From the NCBI GenBank assembly GCA_026400555.1, contig JAPLOW010000047.1:1-33277 (forward strand): a stretch of 33,277 bases of DNA. Reading direction: 5' to 3'. This DNA is from Hyphomicrobiales bacterium (GTDB lineage Bacteria > Pseudomonadota > Alphaproteobacteria > Rhizobiales > Beijerinckiaceae). The translations under genes were made by a program, and so were the position numbers. Positions 26,765 to 33,277 of this stretch are shown here, one piece after another (position 1 is the stretch's first letter; each line of letters begins with the position of its first letter). The notes below the pieces were generated by a model. It worked only from the letters and a program-made list of their open reading frames with translations, did not search any database and was not told where the DNA came from.

Positions 26765-28296
26765 CCCGGCCACTCAACATGATCTGGTTCAAGCGGGATC
26801 TGCGCGTGGCCGATCACCGCCCGCTGGCGGAAGCGGCTCGGCGCGGCCCGGTCCTGCCGATCTATATTGTGGAGCGTGATCTCTGGGCCCAGCCGGACGT
26901 ATCAGCGCGGCAGTGGGCTTTTGCGGCAGAGAGCGTGGCCGAACTCCAGCGCGCTCTTGCAGCCCTTGGGCAACCCCTGTGCGTCATGGTGGGTGACGCC
27001 GTCGCCATTTTCCGGGAGATTCACAAACGCCACGGCATCGCTGGTTTGTGGAGCCATGAGGAAACGGGCAACGGCTGGACCTATGGACGGGATCTCGCCG
27101 TGGCCGCATGGGCCAGGGAGAACGGCGTGCCATGGCATGAGCCACGCCAGTTCGGCGTGATCCGACGCCTCAGATCGCGCAACGGCTGGGCGCGCTCATG
27201 GGACAGCACCATGGCCGAACCCATCACCGCGCCGCCCAAGGCGCTACAACCCATTCCCGGTGATTGGCCAACGCAGATCCCGACCGTCTCGGACCTGGGC
27301 CTCGCCCCCGACCCATGCCCATACCGCCAGCCGGGCGGCCGCATGGCGGCGCTGACGACCCTCGAAAGCTTTCTTGGCAAGCGTGGGCGCGACTATCGCT
27401 TTGAGATGTCCAGCCCCGTTACGGCGTTTGATGCGTGCTCGCGCCTGTCGCCCCACCTGACATGGGGCACAGTGTCGATGCGCGAGGTGGCGCAGGCGAC
27501 GGCGAAGCGTCTTCAGGCGATCAGTCTTTTGGATGATCGCGCTTCGAGACACTGGCGTGCTTCGCTGATGTCGTTCAAGGGACGCCAGCACTGGCATTGC
27601 CACTTCATGCAGAAGCTGGAGGATGAGCCCCGGCTTGAATTCGAGAACCTCCATCGCGCATATGACGGTATGCGCCCGGACACGGCCGATTCCCGACGGC
27701 TGCAGGCCTGGTGTGCAGGTGAAACCGGGTTTCCGTTCGTCGACGCCTGCATGCGGGCGCTTCACCAGCATGGATGGATCAACTTCCGGATGCGGGCCAT
27801 GTTGATGTCCTTCGCCAGCTATCACCTTTGGCTGCCATGGCGCGCCAGCGGGCTGCATCTGGCGCGGCAGTTCGTGGATTACGAACCCGGGATTCACTGG
27901 TCGCAGGTCCAGATGCAATCCGGGACAACGGGCATCAACACGATGCGGGTCTACAACCCTGTAAAACAGGGTATCGATCAGGATCCGACCGGAGCCTTCG
28001 TGCGCGCTTATGTGCCTGAGCTGGCTGCGGTGCCTGATGCGTTTATCCACGAACCATGGCGTTGGCCTGCAGCGGGTTCAATGGGCTACCCACAGCCGAT
28101 CGTGGATCATGCAGTTGCCGCAAAGGCGGCGCGCGATGCGCTCTATGCCAGGCGCCGGGGGGCCGGTCATCAAGACGCTGCGCGCGAGATCGCCGCGAAA
28201 CACGGCAGCCGAAAGGCGGGCATACCCATGACCGGGCGGCAGACGAAGGCTAAGCCCAAAATTAGGGAGGTCTCTCAGCTGACATTGGACCTTTGA
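26761..28296 (+). CDS. Deoxyribodipyrimidine photolyase-related protein
   Basis: 511 residues from the ATG at 26761 (ATGA overlap with the preceding gene). Normal domain order: N-terminal antenna-type domain starting NMIWFKRDLRVADHRPLAEAA and reaching about 150, then the FAD domain from about 200 (GRMAALTTLESFLGKRGRDYRFEMSSP, GFPFVDACMRALHQHGWINFRMRAMLMSFASYHLWLPW, MRVYNPVKQGIDQDPTGAFVRAYVPEL). Residues around HWSQVQMQSGTTGINTMR differ from the usual NWQW-type segment of class I photolyases, so it belongs to a divergent subgroup. Light-driven repair of UV dimers is likely; CPD versus 6-4 specificity cannot be assigned. The C-terminus is Lys-rich. Confidence 0.87.
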   Translation: MTRPLNMIWFKRDLRVADHRPLAEAARRGPVLPIYIVERDLWAQPDVSARQWAFAAESVAELQRALAALGQPLCVMVGDAVAIFREIHKRHGIAGLWSHEETGNGWTYGRDLAVAAWARENGVPWHEPRQFGVIRRLRSRNGWARSWDSTMAEPITAPPKALQPIPGDWPTQIPTVSDLGLAPDPCPYRQPGGRMAALTTLESFLGKRGRDYRFEMSSPVTAFDACSRLSPHLTWGTVSMREVAQATAKRLQAISLLDDRASRHWRASLMSFKGRQHWHCHFMQKLEDEPRLEFENLHRAYDGMRPDTADSRRLQAWCAGETGFPFVDACMRALHQHGWINFRMRAMLMSFASYHLWLPWRASGLHLARQFVDYEPGIHWSQVQMQSGTTGINTMRVYNPVKQGIDQDPTGAFVRAYVPELAAVPDAFIHEPWRWPAAGSMGYPQPIVDHAVAAKAARDALYARRRGAGHQDAAREIAAKHGSRKAGIPMTGRQTKAKPKIREVSQLTLDL

Positions 28297-28345
28297 CAGC
28301 CCCCTCGTGAAGCAGATCTCTCCAGATTGGAGACATGCGTATGGA

Positions 28346-28361
28346 CTATACTTATCTATAC
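28346..28361. promoter_or_regulatory. Direct repeat before the antitoxin gene
   Basis: CTATAC, TTAT, CTATAC: two identical hexamers on a 10-base period, 15 bases before the antitoxin start, in a promoter-like A/T-rich stretch. It could be an autoregulatory site or contain the -10 box (TATACT, 28347-28352). Confidence 0.4.
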
Positions 28362-28375
28362 GTGGAGACCGTGTG

Positions 28376-28621
28376 ATGTGGTCGGTCGCTGACGCCAAAG
28401 CTCAACTCTCTGAAGTGCTCCGCAAGTCACGCGGTGGATCGCCTCAGGTGATCGGTACGCGGGATCCTTGCGTCGTTGTATGCCTCAAGACCTATCACAA
28501 CCGGCTCGCCGAGGCAGATCACGACGGGACATGGCTGATCGATATGACCTTGCGGCTCCATCTCGATATGCCCTTGCCCTTACGGAAGGAAGATCGGGCT
28601 GATCCAGTGCCTGGCAAGTGA
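28376..28621 (+). CDS. Phd/YefM-type antitoxin
   Basis: 81 residues from the ATG at 28376, with GGAG at 28363-28366; a GTG one codon earlier and an ATG further upstream are less likely. MWSVADAKAQLSEVLRKSRGGSPQVIGTRDPCVVVCLKTY is the N-terminal DNA-binding fold of Phd/YefM antitoxins; the rest (HDGTWLIDMTLRL, then PLPLRKEDR) is the flexible toxin-neutralising tail. It precedes and overlaps the PIN-toxin frame, the standard type II order. Confidence 0.87.
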   Translation: MWSVADAKAQLSEVLRKSRGGSPQVIGTRDPCVVVCLKTYHNRLAEADHDGTWLIDMTLRLHLDMPLPLRKEDRADPVPGK

Positions 28622-28623
28622 GC

Positions 28624-29028
28624 ATGGATACGCATCATCTGCTCGACACCAACATCGTCCCGGAACTCGCCCGGAAGAGCCCGGATCCGGGTGTCGTTGC
28701 GTTCATTGCCGAACAACCCAGACGTCAGGTCAGCGCGATCCTGTTCCACGAACTGACCTACGGTCTCGAAACAGCCAATCCGGACCAGAAGCCGCGTCTC
28801 ACAATGTTTGTCGCAGGGCTTCGGAAAGTCTGCAATCCCGGTCGACCTCGAGATCGCGGAAACTGCGGGACGCTTGCGGGCGTTCGAAAAGCGAAGGGTC
28901 GCATCCTCACCGTGCCCGCCTCCATGATGGCTGCCAGTGCCGTGGTTCGCGATCTCACCCTTGTCACCCGTTACGTGAAGGCCTTCGATACCCTCGGTTT
29001 GAAACTCATCAACCCCTTCAGAGGCTAA
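28624..29028 (+). pseudogene. VapC-like PIN-domain toxin, probably decayed
   Basis: An open 134-codon frame from ATG 28624 (GTG 28618 also possible). The start HHLLDTNIVPELARK and FHELTYGLE carry the first two acidic residues of a PIN RNase. From about 28826 to 28893 the frame reads VCNPGRPRDRGNCGTLAGVRKA, whereas the next plus-strand frame reads IPVDLEIAETAGRLRAFEK, the expected VapC core. One base gained near 28826 and one lost near 28893 would explain this while restoring the frame. Downstream, TVPASMMAAS has Ala-Ser where relatives have the third Asp (TVPDxxIAAS), and TRYVKAFD replaces TRNVKDF. Loss of ribonuclease activity is likely. Confidence 0.75.
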
Positions 29029-29311
29029 CCATACGTGATCTGGCCCTCAGGCTGTCAAAAGGCGTGGAGGTTTGACCCTTGTGTGGAGTGCGCCCTTCGG
29101 TGCAGACAGTGTGACGGCCAGGACTTGACCTGGGGACCGGTTTTGCAAGGCTTGCCCCTGCAACGCCCCACAGCACCGAACTCAAGCGCCAGCTCATGCA
29201 AGGTCCTTCTTCGGCTGATCCGGCCTCAAGGGTTACCCTGCAGCCCTGACTGGGCCCGCTCCTTCACACTGGCCAGAACCGTCATCTCCGGGAAAGCCTC
29301 TTGTCACACCG
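29029..29311. other. Intergenic stretch between toxin remnant and secretion operon
   Basis: About 280 bases between a plus-strand and a minus-strand stop. A short inverted repeat CCAGG/CCTGG sits at 29118-29133. Frames crossing it give Cys-rich, unconvincing products. I see no RNA gene or promoter of note. Confidence 0.4.
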
Positions 29312-29340
29312 TCAAGGAGCGCTGGGTCAGCGCTCCTTGA
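29312..29340 (-). terminator. 12-bp perfect hairpin containing the stop codon of the HlyD-type gene
   Basis: TCAAGGAGCGCT, loop GGGTC, AGCGCTCCTTGA. On the minus strand the stem starts in the last sense codons (FKER) and the TGA stop spans the stem-loop junction. No T-run follows in either direction, so a factor-independent terminator is not certain; mRNA 3'-end protection is an alternative. Confidence 0.6.
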
Positions 29341-30658
29341 AGGCCCGCGCGATCTGATCGCTGAGGGGCTGGACCAGATACCGCACGGCGGAGCGGTCAG
29401 TGGTGCGGATGAACACCTCGGCCTGCATGCCTGCTGCGACCTGGTGGGGGGCAAGACGCTCCAGTTCCTGCGACGGGATGCTGACCCTGATCGTATACAG
29501 GCTGGCGCTGTTCTGGCTGTCGCGTGAGGTGTCGGGCGCCATCCGTGCGACAACGCCATTCAGCTCCGGCTGCATGCGCTGGTTGAAGGCATGCAGCCGC
29601 ACGCGCACCTCCTGCCCGATATGGACAAGATCATAATCGGTGGGCGCGATCCGCGCCTCAAGGGACAGCTGTTCTTCAGTCGGCACAAGCAGCATCAGCG
29701 GCTCGCCGGCATTCAGCACCGCGCCCACCGTGTTGATTGCCAGTTGATGCACCACCCCGCCAATGGGCGCCCGGACATCGAGCCGCCTGAACTGATCCTC
29801 AGCAGCGGCCCGGCGTTCGGCGAGTTCGGCGATGCGGCCTTCCGTCTCGCGCAGGTCGCGCAGCACTTCTGCGCGCCAGTCTGTGTCGATCTGGATGATC
29901 TGCAGCTCGGTTTCTGCGATCTTGCCTTCGGCCTGCGCGATCTGCGCCTCAAGCGCGCCGCGGACGCCTTCGATCAGGGCCGCGTCGCGCTCGAGCGGCG
30001 ACAGCCGGCTCATCTGAACCAGGTTGCGCTGGAACAGCGAGCGCACGGCTTCGAGTTCGCGCGCATTGTGGGCGCCCTCGCGTGTCTTCGCCACCAGTTG
30101 TCCGTTCAGTCCGCTGATTTCGCTGCGCAGCTGCAAGATGCGCTTGACCAGCTGGCTGCGTGTCCCGGCGCGGGCCGCTGTCCGCGATTCCTGGATGCGG
30201 GTCTCCGCGGCCATCACCCTGGCCACGTCCGGATCATCGCTCCGGGCGAGCAGGCTGTTCGGGAAGCGGGGTGCCGGCAGCATGTCGCGCTCGGCCTCGA
30301 GACGTGCGGCGCGGGCGCGGGCGTCCTCGAGTTGCCGGCTGATGATCTGCAGGTTCGCCCCGGCCATGGTCTCGTCAAGGCGCAGCAGCACCTGGCCGGG
30401 CGCAACCCGGTCCCCCTCGCGCACCATGAGCGCGCTGACGATACCGCCGCTCGGGTGCTGGACACGGCGCGCGTTGTTCTCGCTGACAAACACGGCGCTG
30501 GCGATCACGGCGCCGCCCACGGGCATGTAAACGGCCCAGACGCCGACGGTTCCGGCGAACAGGGCAAGTCCGGCATAGCCGGCCCGCGCCAGCTTGCGGG
30601 TCAACGTGAGGTGGCGATGCATCTGACGAGCGGCATCCGGATCCTGATGAGGTGTCAT
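29327..30658 (-). CDS. Type I secretion membrane fusion protein (HlyD/PrsE family)
   Basis: 443 residues. Short cytoplasmic N-terminus, a TM helix at about 26-46, a lipoyl-like half (RRVQHPSGGIVSALMVREGDRVAPGQVLLRLD), a long alpha-helical hairpin about 100-290 with repeated heptads, the second lipoyl half (RLDVRAPIGGVVHQLAINTVGAVLNAGEPLMLLVP) and a beta-barrel ending in GMQAEVFIRTTDRSAVRYLVQPL. This is the PrtE/PrsE layout: it bridges the inner-membrane ABC protein and a TolC-type outer channel. The ATG overlaps the ABC gene stop by 4 bases. No outer-membrane component is in the window. Confidence 0.92.
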   Translation of the reverse strand: MTPHQDPDAARQMHRHLTLTRKLARAGYAGLALFAGTVGVWAVYMPVGGAVIASAVFVSENNARRVQHPSGGIVSALMVREGDRVAPGQVLLRLDETMAGANLQIISRQLEDARARAARLEAERDMLPAPRFPNSLLARSDDPDVARVMAAETRIQESRTAARAGTRSQLVKRILQLRSEISGLNGQLVAKTREGAHNARELEAVRSLFQRNLVQMSRLSPLERDAALIEGVRGALEAQIAQAEGKIAETELQIIQIDTDWRAEVLRDLRETEGRIAELAERRAAAEDQFRRLDVRAPIGGVVHQLAINTVGAVLNAGEPLMLLVPTEEQLSLEARIAPTDYDLVHIGQEVRVRLHAFNQRMQPELNGVVARMAPDTSRDSQNSASLYTIRVSIPSQELERLAPHQVAAGMQAEVFIRTTDRSAVRYLVQPLSDQIARAFKER

Positions 30659-32577
30659 GTCTGCGTCGTGCTTCGTGCTGTTGGGGGGGAGCGCCGGACC
30701 TTCGGGCCAGTATCCGCCGCGCGCAGGGCCAAGGCGACCTGCTGCAGCACCGATGCGGGCGACTGGCTATCGAGCGCGCCCAGTGACGTTGTGATGACGG
30801 GGCCGGGGTTTTCGCTCGCGACTGCGCCGGTTTCGGCGCGGGCAGGGGTCTCATCATCCTGGTGCGGGGCCGCCGCCTGTCCCCGATCAGCGCGGGCCAC
30901 GACGCCGGACTCCCCCAGCACCTCATCGCGGGGACCAAAGCGCGTCAACCGCCCCTCGATCATCATGCCGACCTTGTCGACACCGGCAAGACCGGAGGGG
31001 CGGTGGGTGATGACCACGACAATCCCGCCCCGGGCCCGGATGGCCTTGACGGCGCCGGCAAGCGCCTGGTCTCCCTCGGCGTCGAGGCTCGAATTCGGCT
31101 CGTCAAGTACCACCAGGAAAGGGTCGCCATACAGGGCGCGGGCAAGGGCGATCCGCTGGCGCTGCCCGCCGGACAGGGATGTTCCGCCTTCGCCGACGAC
31201 GGTCTCATAGCCCTCGCGCATGGCGACGATCATGGCATGCGCGGCAGCCATTCTGGTGGCGGCGAGGATCTTCTCGGTGGTCGCCTCAGGATCGAAGCGG
31301 GCGATGTTCTGGGCGATTGTTCCGGGAAACAGCTCCACATCCTGCGGCAGGTAGCCGATCGCTTGCCCGAGCGAGTCCGGATGCCACTGTGTCAGTGCAG
31401 CGCCGTCCAGCCGGATCACGCCGCGTGCCGGCTGCCAGATGCCGACGAGCGCGCGGGCCAGCGTCGATTTTCCGGAACCGGACGGGCCGATCAGCCCGAC
31501 CCCGTCACCCGCGGTGACGGCAAAGCTGATGCCCGCGATGATGGCCTGGCGCCCGCCAGGCGCAATGATTGCCAGATCCTCGACGCGGAGCGAATGCCCC
31601 GGGGGCGGCAGGTCCATGGACAGGGTCCTGGGCTCCGCATCCGGCAGCATCACTTTAAGCCTGCGGTAGCCTTCCCTTGCCGCAATGAACGGTTTGATAT
31701 GCGACACCGCCAGTTCGACCGGCGCAAGCGCGCGCGCGGTCATGATGGAGGCCGCCAGCATCGACCCACCCGACAATTCGCCACGAACGACCAGGTAGCC
31801 TCCCAGCCCGAGCACGGCGGATTGCAGCACGAAGCGGAACATCTTTGCGAAGGAGCCGAGGCCGCCGGTGCGCTCGGTCAGTTTCAGGGTGTCTTCGACG
31901 TGCCGGCCATGGACGGCGTTGAAGCGGGCGGCAAAGGTCGAACGCATCCCCAGTGCAGAAATCGCCTCCGCATTGCGCCGGCCGGCTTCGAGCATGGCGG
32001 TCTGTTCGGCATTGCTCCTGGACGAATCCTGGCCCGGCACCGTGCTCAACCGTTCGGCAATCAATGTCAGCCCCACGATCGTGATCAGCCCGCCGACCGC
32101 AAGCCAGCCCAGCCACGGATGCAGGGCAAAGCAGACGATGATGAACAGCGGTGTGAAGGGCATGTCGATCAGCGCCGTTGGTCCGAGGCTGCCAAGGAAT
32201 GCCCGGATGGCGGCCAGATCGCGGAACGGTGTTAAGGAATCGATCGGACTTGCGCCCTTCAGGGGCGCGTTCATCGCGGCGTGCAGCGTCAGCGGCGACA
32301 GGGTGGCATCGACGCTGCTGCCGATCCGGCCGAGCATCCTCAGCCGGATATGATCAAGCCAGCCCTGCAGGGCATAGGCCGACAGCGCCAGGAGCGAGAT
32401 GCCGACAAGCGTGGGAATGGAGCGGCTGGCAAGGACGCGGTCATAGACCTGCATCATGTAAAGCGAGCCGGTCAGCATCAGCAGGTTGACCACAGCCGAA
32501 AACACGGCGACGTGGACCCAGGCCGCGCGCGTGTCACTCAACGCCCGAACGACGACGTTCCTTGAAGTTCGAGCCAT
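30655..32577 (-). CDS. Type I secretion ABC transporter (PrtD/PrsD family)
   Basis: 640 residues from the ATG at 32577 (MARTSRNVVVRALSDTRAAW); an upstream start at 32694 adds a non-membrane stretch and is unlikely. TM domain about 20-300 (TGSLYMMQVYDRVLASRSIPTL is typical of the PrtD group), then the ATPase with Walker A GPSGSGKS (364-371), signature LSGGQ (468-472), LVVLDEPNSSLD (488-499) and switch H525. There is no C39 peptidase domain, so substrates carry a C-terminal secretion signal. An unusual tail of about 80 residues, low in order and rich in Ala, Ser and Pro, follows the ATPase. No RTX-type substrate gene is nearby. Confidence 0.93.
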   Translation of the reverse strand: MARTSRNVVVRALSDTRAAWVHVAVFSAVVNLLMLTGSLYMMQVYDRVLASRSIPTLVGISLLALSAYALQGWLDHIRLRMLGRIGSSVDATLSPLTLHAAMNAPLKGASPIDSLTPFRDLAAIRAFLGSLGPTALIDMPFTPLFIIVCFALHPWLGWLAVGGLITIVGLTLIAERLSTVPGQDSSRSNAEQTAMLEAGRRNAEAISALGMRSTFAARFNAVHGRHVEDTLKLTERTGGLGSFAKMFRFVLQSAVLGLGGYLVVRGELSGGSMLAASIMTARALAPVELAVSHIKPFIAAREGYRRLKVMLPDAEPRTLSMDLPPPGHSLRVEDLAIIAPGGRQAIIAGISFAVTAGDGVGLIGPSGSGKSTLARALVGIWQPARGVIRLDGAALTQWHPDSLGQAIGYLPQDVELFPGTIAQNIARFDPEATTEKILAATRMAAAHAMIVAMREGYETVVGEGGTSLSGGQRQRIALARALYGDPFLVVLDEPNSSLDAEGDQALAGAVKAIRARGGIVVVITHRPSGLAGVDKVGMMIEGRLTRFGPRDEVLGESGVVARADRGQAAAPHQDDETPARAETGAVASENPGPVITTSLGALDSQSPASVLQQVALALRAADTGPKVRRSPPTARSTTQT

Positions 32578-32883
32578 CGACGCTGCCTTGTCTCGCACAC
32601 ACCGCCCCGCAAACGGGGCCGTCCCGGGAAGGCTAGCGAAAGATGGTGTACAAAGACTTGCCGGAAGGGGTCGAAAGCCGTGCAGGTCGGGCAAAGGCGA
32701 CCCTGCACCTTCGGTCTGTCGCCGCGCACGCCAGGGCTCCAGGCGAGCTGCAGAGATTAGTGTTCGGGGCGATCAGCTGGTCGAATGCCGCCAGCGCCAG
32801 TGCGCCGCCGTCCGCGAAGCGGCCACGGTGCCGGGCCCGCGCAGAAACATCAATCTGCCGCGGCTGGGCCGGAGGCCGCCGCC
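32578..32883. other. Leader/upstream region of the secretion operon up to the IS end
   Basis: About 300 bases. A GCCCCG-CAAA-CGGGGC hairpin (32604-32619) lies in the likely leader of the secretion operon. The remaining frames give unconvincing products on both strands; whatever lay upstream of the operon has been displaced by the IS21-family insertion. No clear promoter identified. Confidence 0.4.
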
Positions 32884-32954
32884 TGTCAATGGCAGCGCAA
32901 TTTCCGGCCAGTGGGGCGGCGTAAAAGTCTGCCACTGGTGTTGAGTGGGGCATG

Positions 32955-33000
32955 AAGCGCGACAGCCCGGGCCCCTGCAGGGGTCCGGGCCGTCGCGCTT
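32955..33000. terminator. Long hairpin downstream of istB
   Basis: Arms 32955-32977 and 32978-33000 pair almost throughout (AAGCGCGAC with GTCGCGCTT, then GCCCGG with CCGGGC, then CCCCTG with CAGGGG), with one mismatch and one G-T pair. It lies between istB and the IS end and would stop transcription from either side. Confidence 0.7.
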
Positions 33001-33037
33001 TCGTTTATGCTTGGTGTTGGCAGGATCAGTCAGCGGG

Positions 33038-33277
33038 TCAGCTGTCGGCACTGGCCTTGTTTTGCTCCGCCCCGGCTGTCGCGCGTTTGCGACTGGCGGA
33101 GTGCTTCAGGCGGTAGCTGTCGCCGTTCAGTTCGAGGATGTGGACATGGTGGGTCAGCCGGTCGAGCAAGGCACCAGTGAGGCGCTCTGACTGGAACACC
33201 GACGGCCATTCCTCGAAAGGCAGGTTGGAGGTCACCATGGTCGAGCCGCGTTCGTAGCGCTGGCTGAAGACCTCGAA
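33038..33277 (-). CDS. istB: IS21-family transposition helper ATPase IstB (C-terminal 79 residues)
   Basis: The frame enters from the right edge (FEVFSQRYERGS) and continues STMVTSNLPFEEWPSVF, SERLTGALLDRLTHHVHILELNGDSYRL, the conserved C-terminal part of IstB (AAA+ ATPase that assists the IstA transposase), ending in a short Lys/Ala-rich tail. The N-terminal Walker motifs lie outside the window. Read from the edge, the frame has no internal stop. Confidence 0.93.
   Translation of the reverse strand, partial: FEVFSQRYERGSTMVTSNLPFEEWPSVFQSERLTGALLDRLTHHVHILELNGDSYRLKHSASRKRATAGAEQNKASADS

Larger units (their letters stand above)
32884..33277 (-). mobile_element. IS21-family insertion sequence, istB-proximal end
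   Basis: The istB 3' end (33038-33277) and a terminal region typical of IS21 elements. The proposed outer end is TGTCAATGGCAG at 32884, fitting the TG...CA ends of the family. Two adjacent imperfect 24-base repeats (32891-32914 and 32915-32938, about 16 of 24 matching; GGCAGCG/GGCGGCG starts and CCACTGG-type ends) resemble the multiple transposase-binding repeats of IS21. The element continues beyond the window, so target duplication cannot be checked. Confidence 0.72.

Noticed and set aside
29060-29140. tRNA-like or small structured RNA
   Set aside because: GGTTTGACCC and short inverted repeats caught the eye, but no cloverleaf or acceptor stem could be formed.
29035-29340. Cys-rich 101-codon plus-strand frame after the toxin
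   Set aside because: No ribosome site, no recognisable motif, and its end runs into the hairpin and opposite the HlyD gene.
29591-31210. 539-codon plus-strand frame over the secretion genes
   Set aside because: It runs opposite the HlyD-type and ABC genes, spans their junction and encodes no recognisable domain.
32633-32953. Possible truncated gene between the secretion operon and the IS21 end
   Set aside because: The frame starts inside the IS end and the product shows no domain or convincing coding pattern; not enough to call a gene.

Overview
The window is GC-rich and its gene content points to an alphaproteobacterium, most likely of the Hyphomicrobiales. This is an inference from a TadG-type Flp pilus protein, a sensor kinase with HPt domain, PobA, two LacI-controlled ABC sugar systems, a PrtD/PrsD-type secretion ABC protein and an IS21-family element. 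No rRNA, tRNA or CRISPR array was seen.

Layout. (1) 1-1597, minus: a receiver-only response regulator overlapping the start of a TadG-like pilus protein that runs off the left edge. (2) 1745-5665, plus: a hybrid histidine kinase with HPt, divergent from the receiver gene, then pobA (4-hydroxybenzoate 3-monooxygenase). (3) 5684-12116, minus: a six-gene unit in the order lacI-type regulator, binding protein, two permeases, MalK-type ATPase, and an MGH1/GH63-like glycosidase. Two direct copies of a LacI-type operator lie upstream of the regulator, so the whole unit is probably autoregulated. A NIPSNAP gene lies upstream. (4) 12932-15258, minus: an A+T-richer cassette holding an exported Ntn hydrolase (choloylglycine hydrolase/penicillin V acylase family) and an OprB-like porin, probably acquired. 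(5) 15483-25338, plus: a second LacI regulator and a tight nine-gene operon. It encodes a Dpp/Opp-type transporter, a rhamnonate-dehydratase-like enolase-superfamily enzyme, an amidohydrolase-type lactonase, a Gfo/Idh/MocA dehydrogenase and a RhaM-type mutarotase. Together these read as uptake and non-phosphorylative oxidation of a deoxy-sugar or its glycoside, stopping at a 2-keto-3-deoxy acid. A consensus-like promoter followed by a perfect GTTAGCGCTAAC palindrome precedes it. (6) 25568-28296, plus: two overlapping photolyase/cryptochrome-family genes. The first has its FAD domain at the N-terminus and a Rossmann-like domain at the C-terminus, the reverse of the usual order. (7) 28376-29028, plus: a Phd/YefM-type antitoxin and a PIN toxin that appears decayed (out-of-frame core segment, lost acidic residues). 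(8) 29327-32577, minus: a type I secretion ABC protein and membrane fusion protein with no visible substrate gene. (9) 32884-33277: one end of an IS21-family element with the 3' end of istB, running off the right edge.

The strongest items for follow-up are the domain-swapped photolyase pair, the Opp-type sugar-acid operon, the porin/Ntn-hydrolase cassette, the degenerate VapC-like toxin, and a split 34-bp element found 38-39 bases before two unrelated genes.
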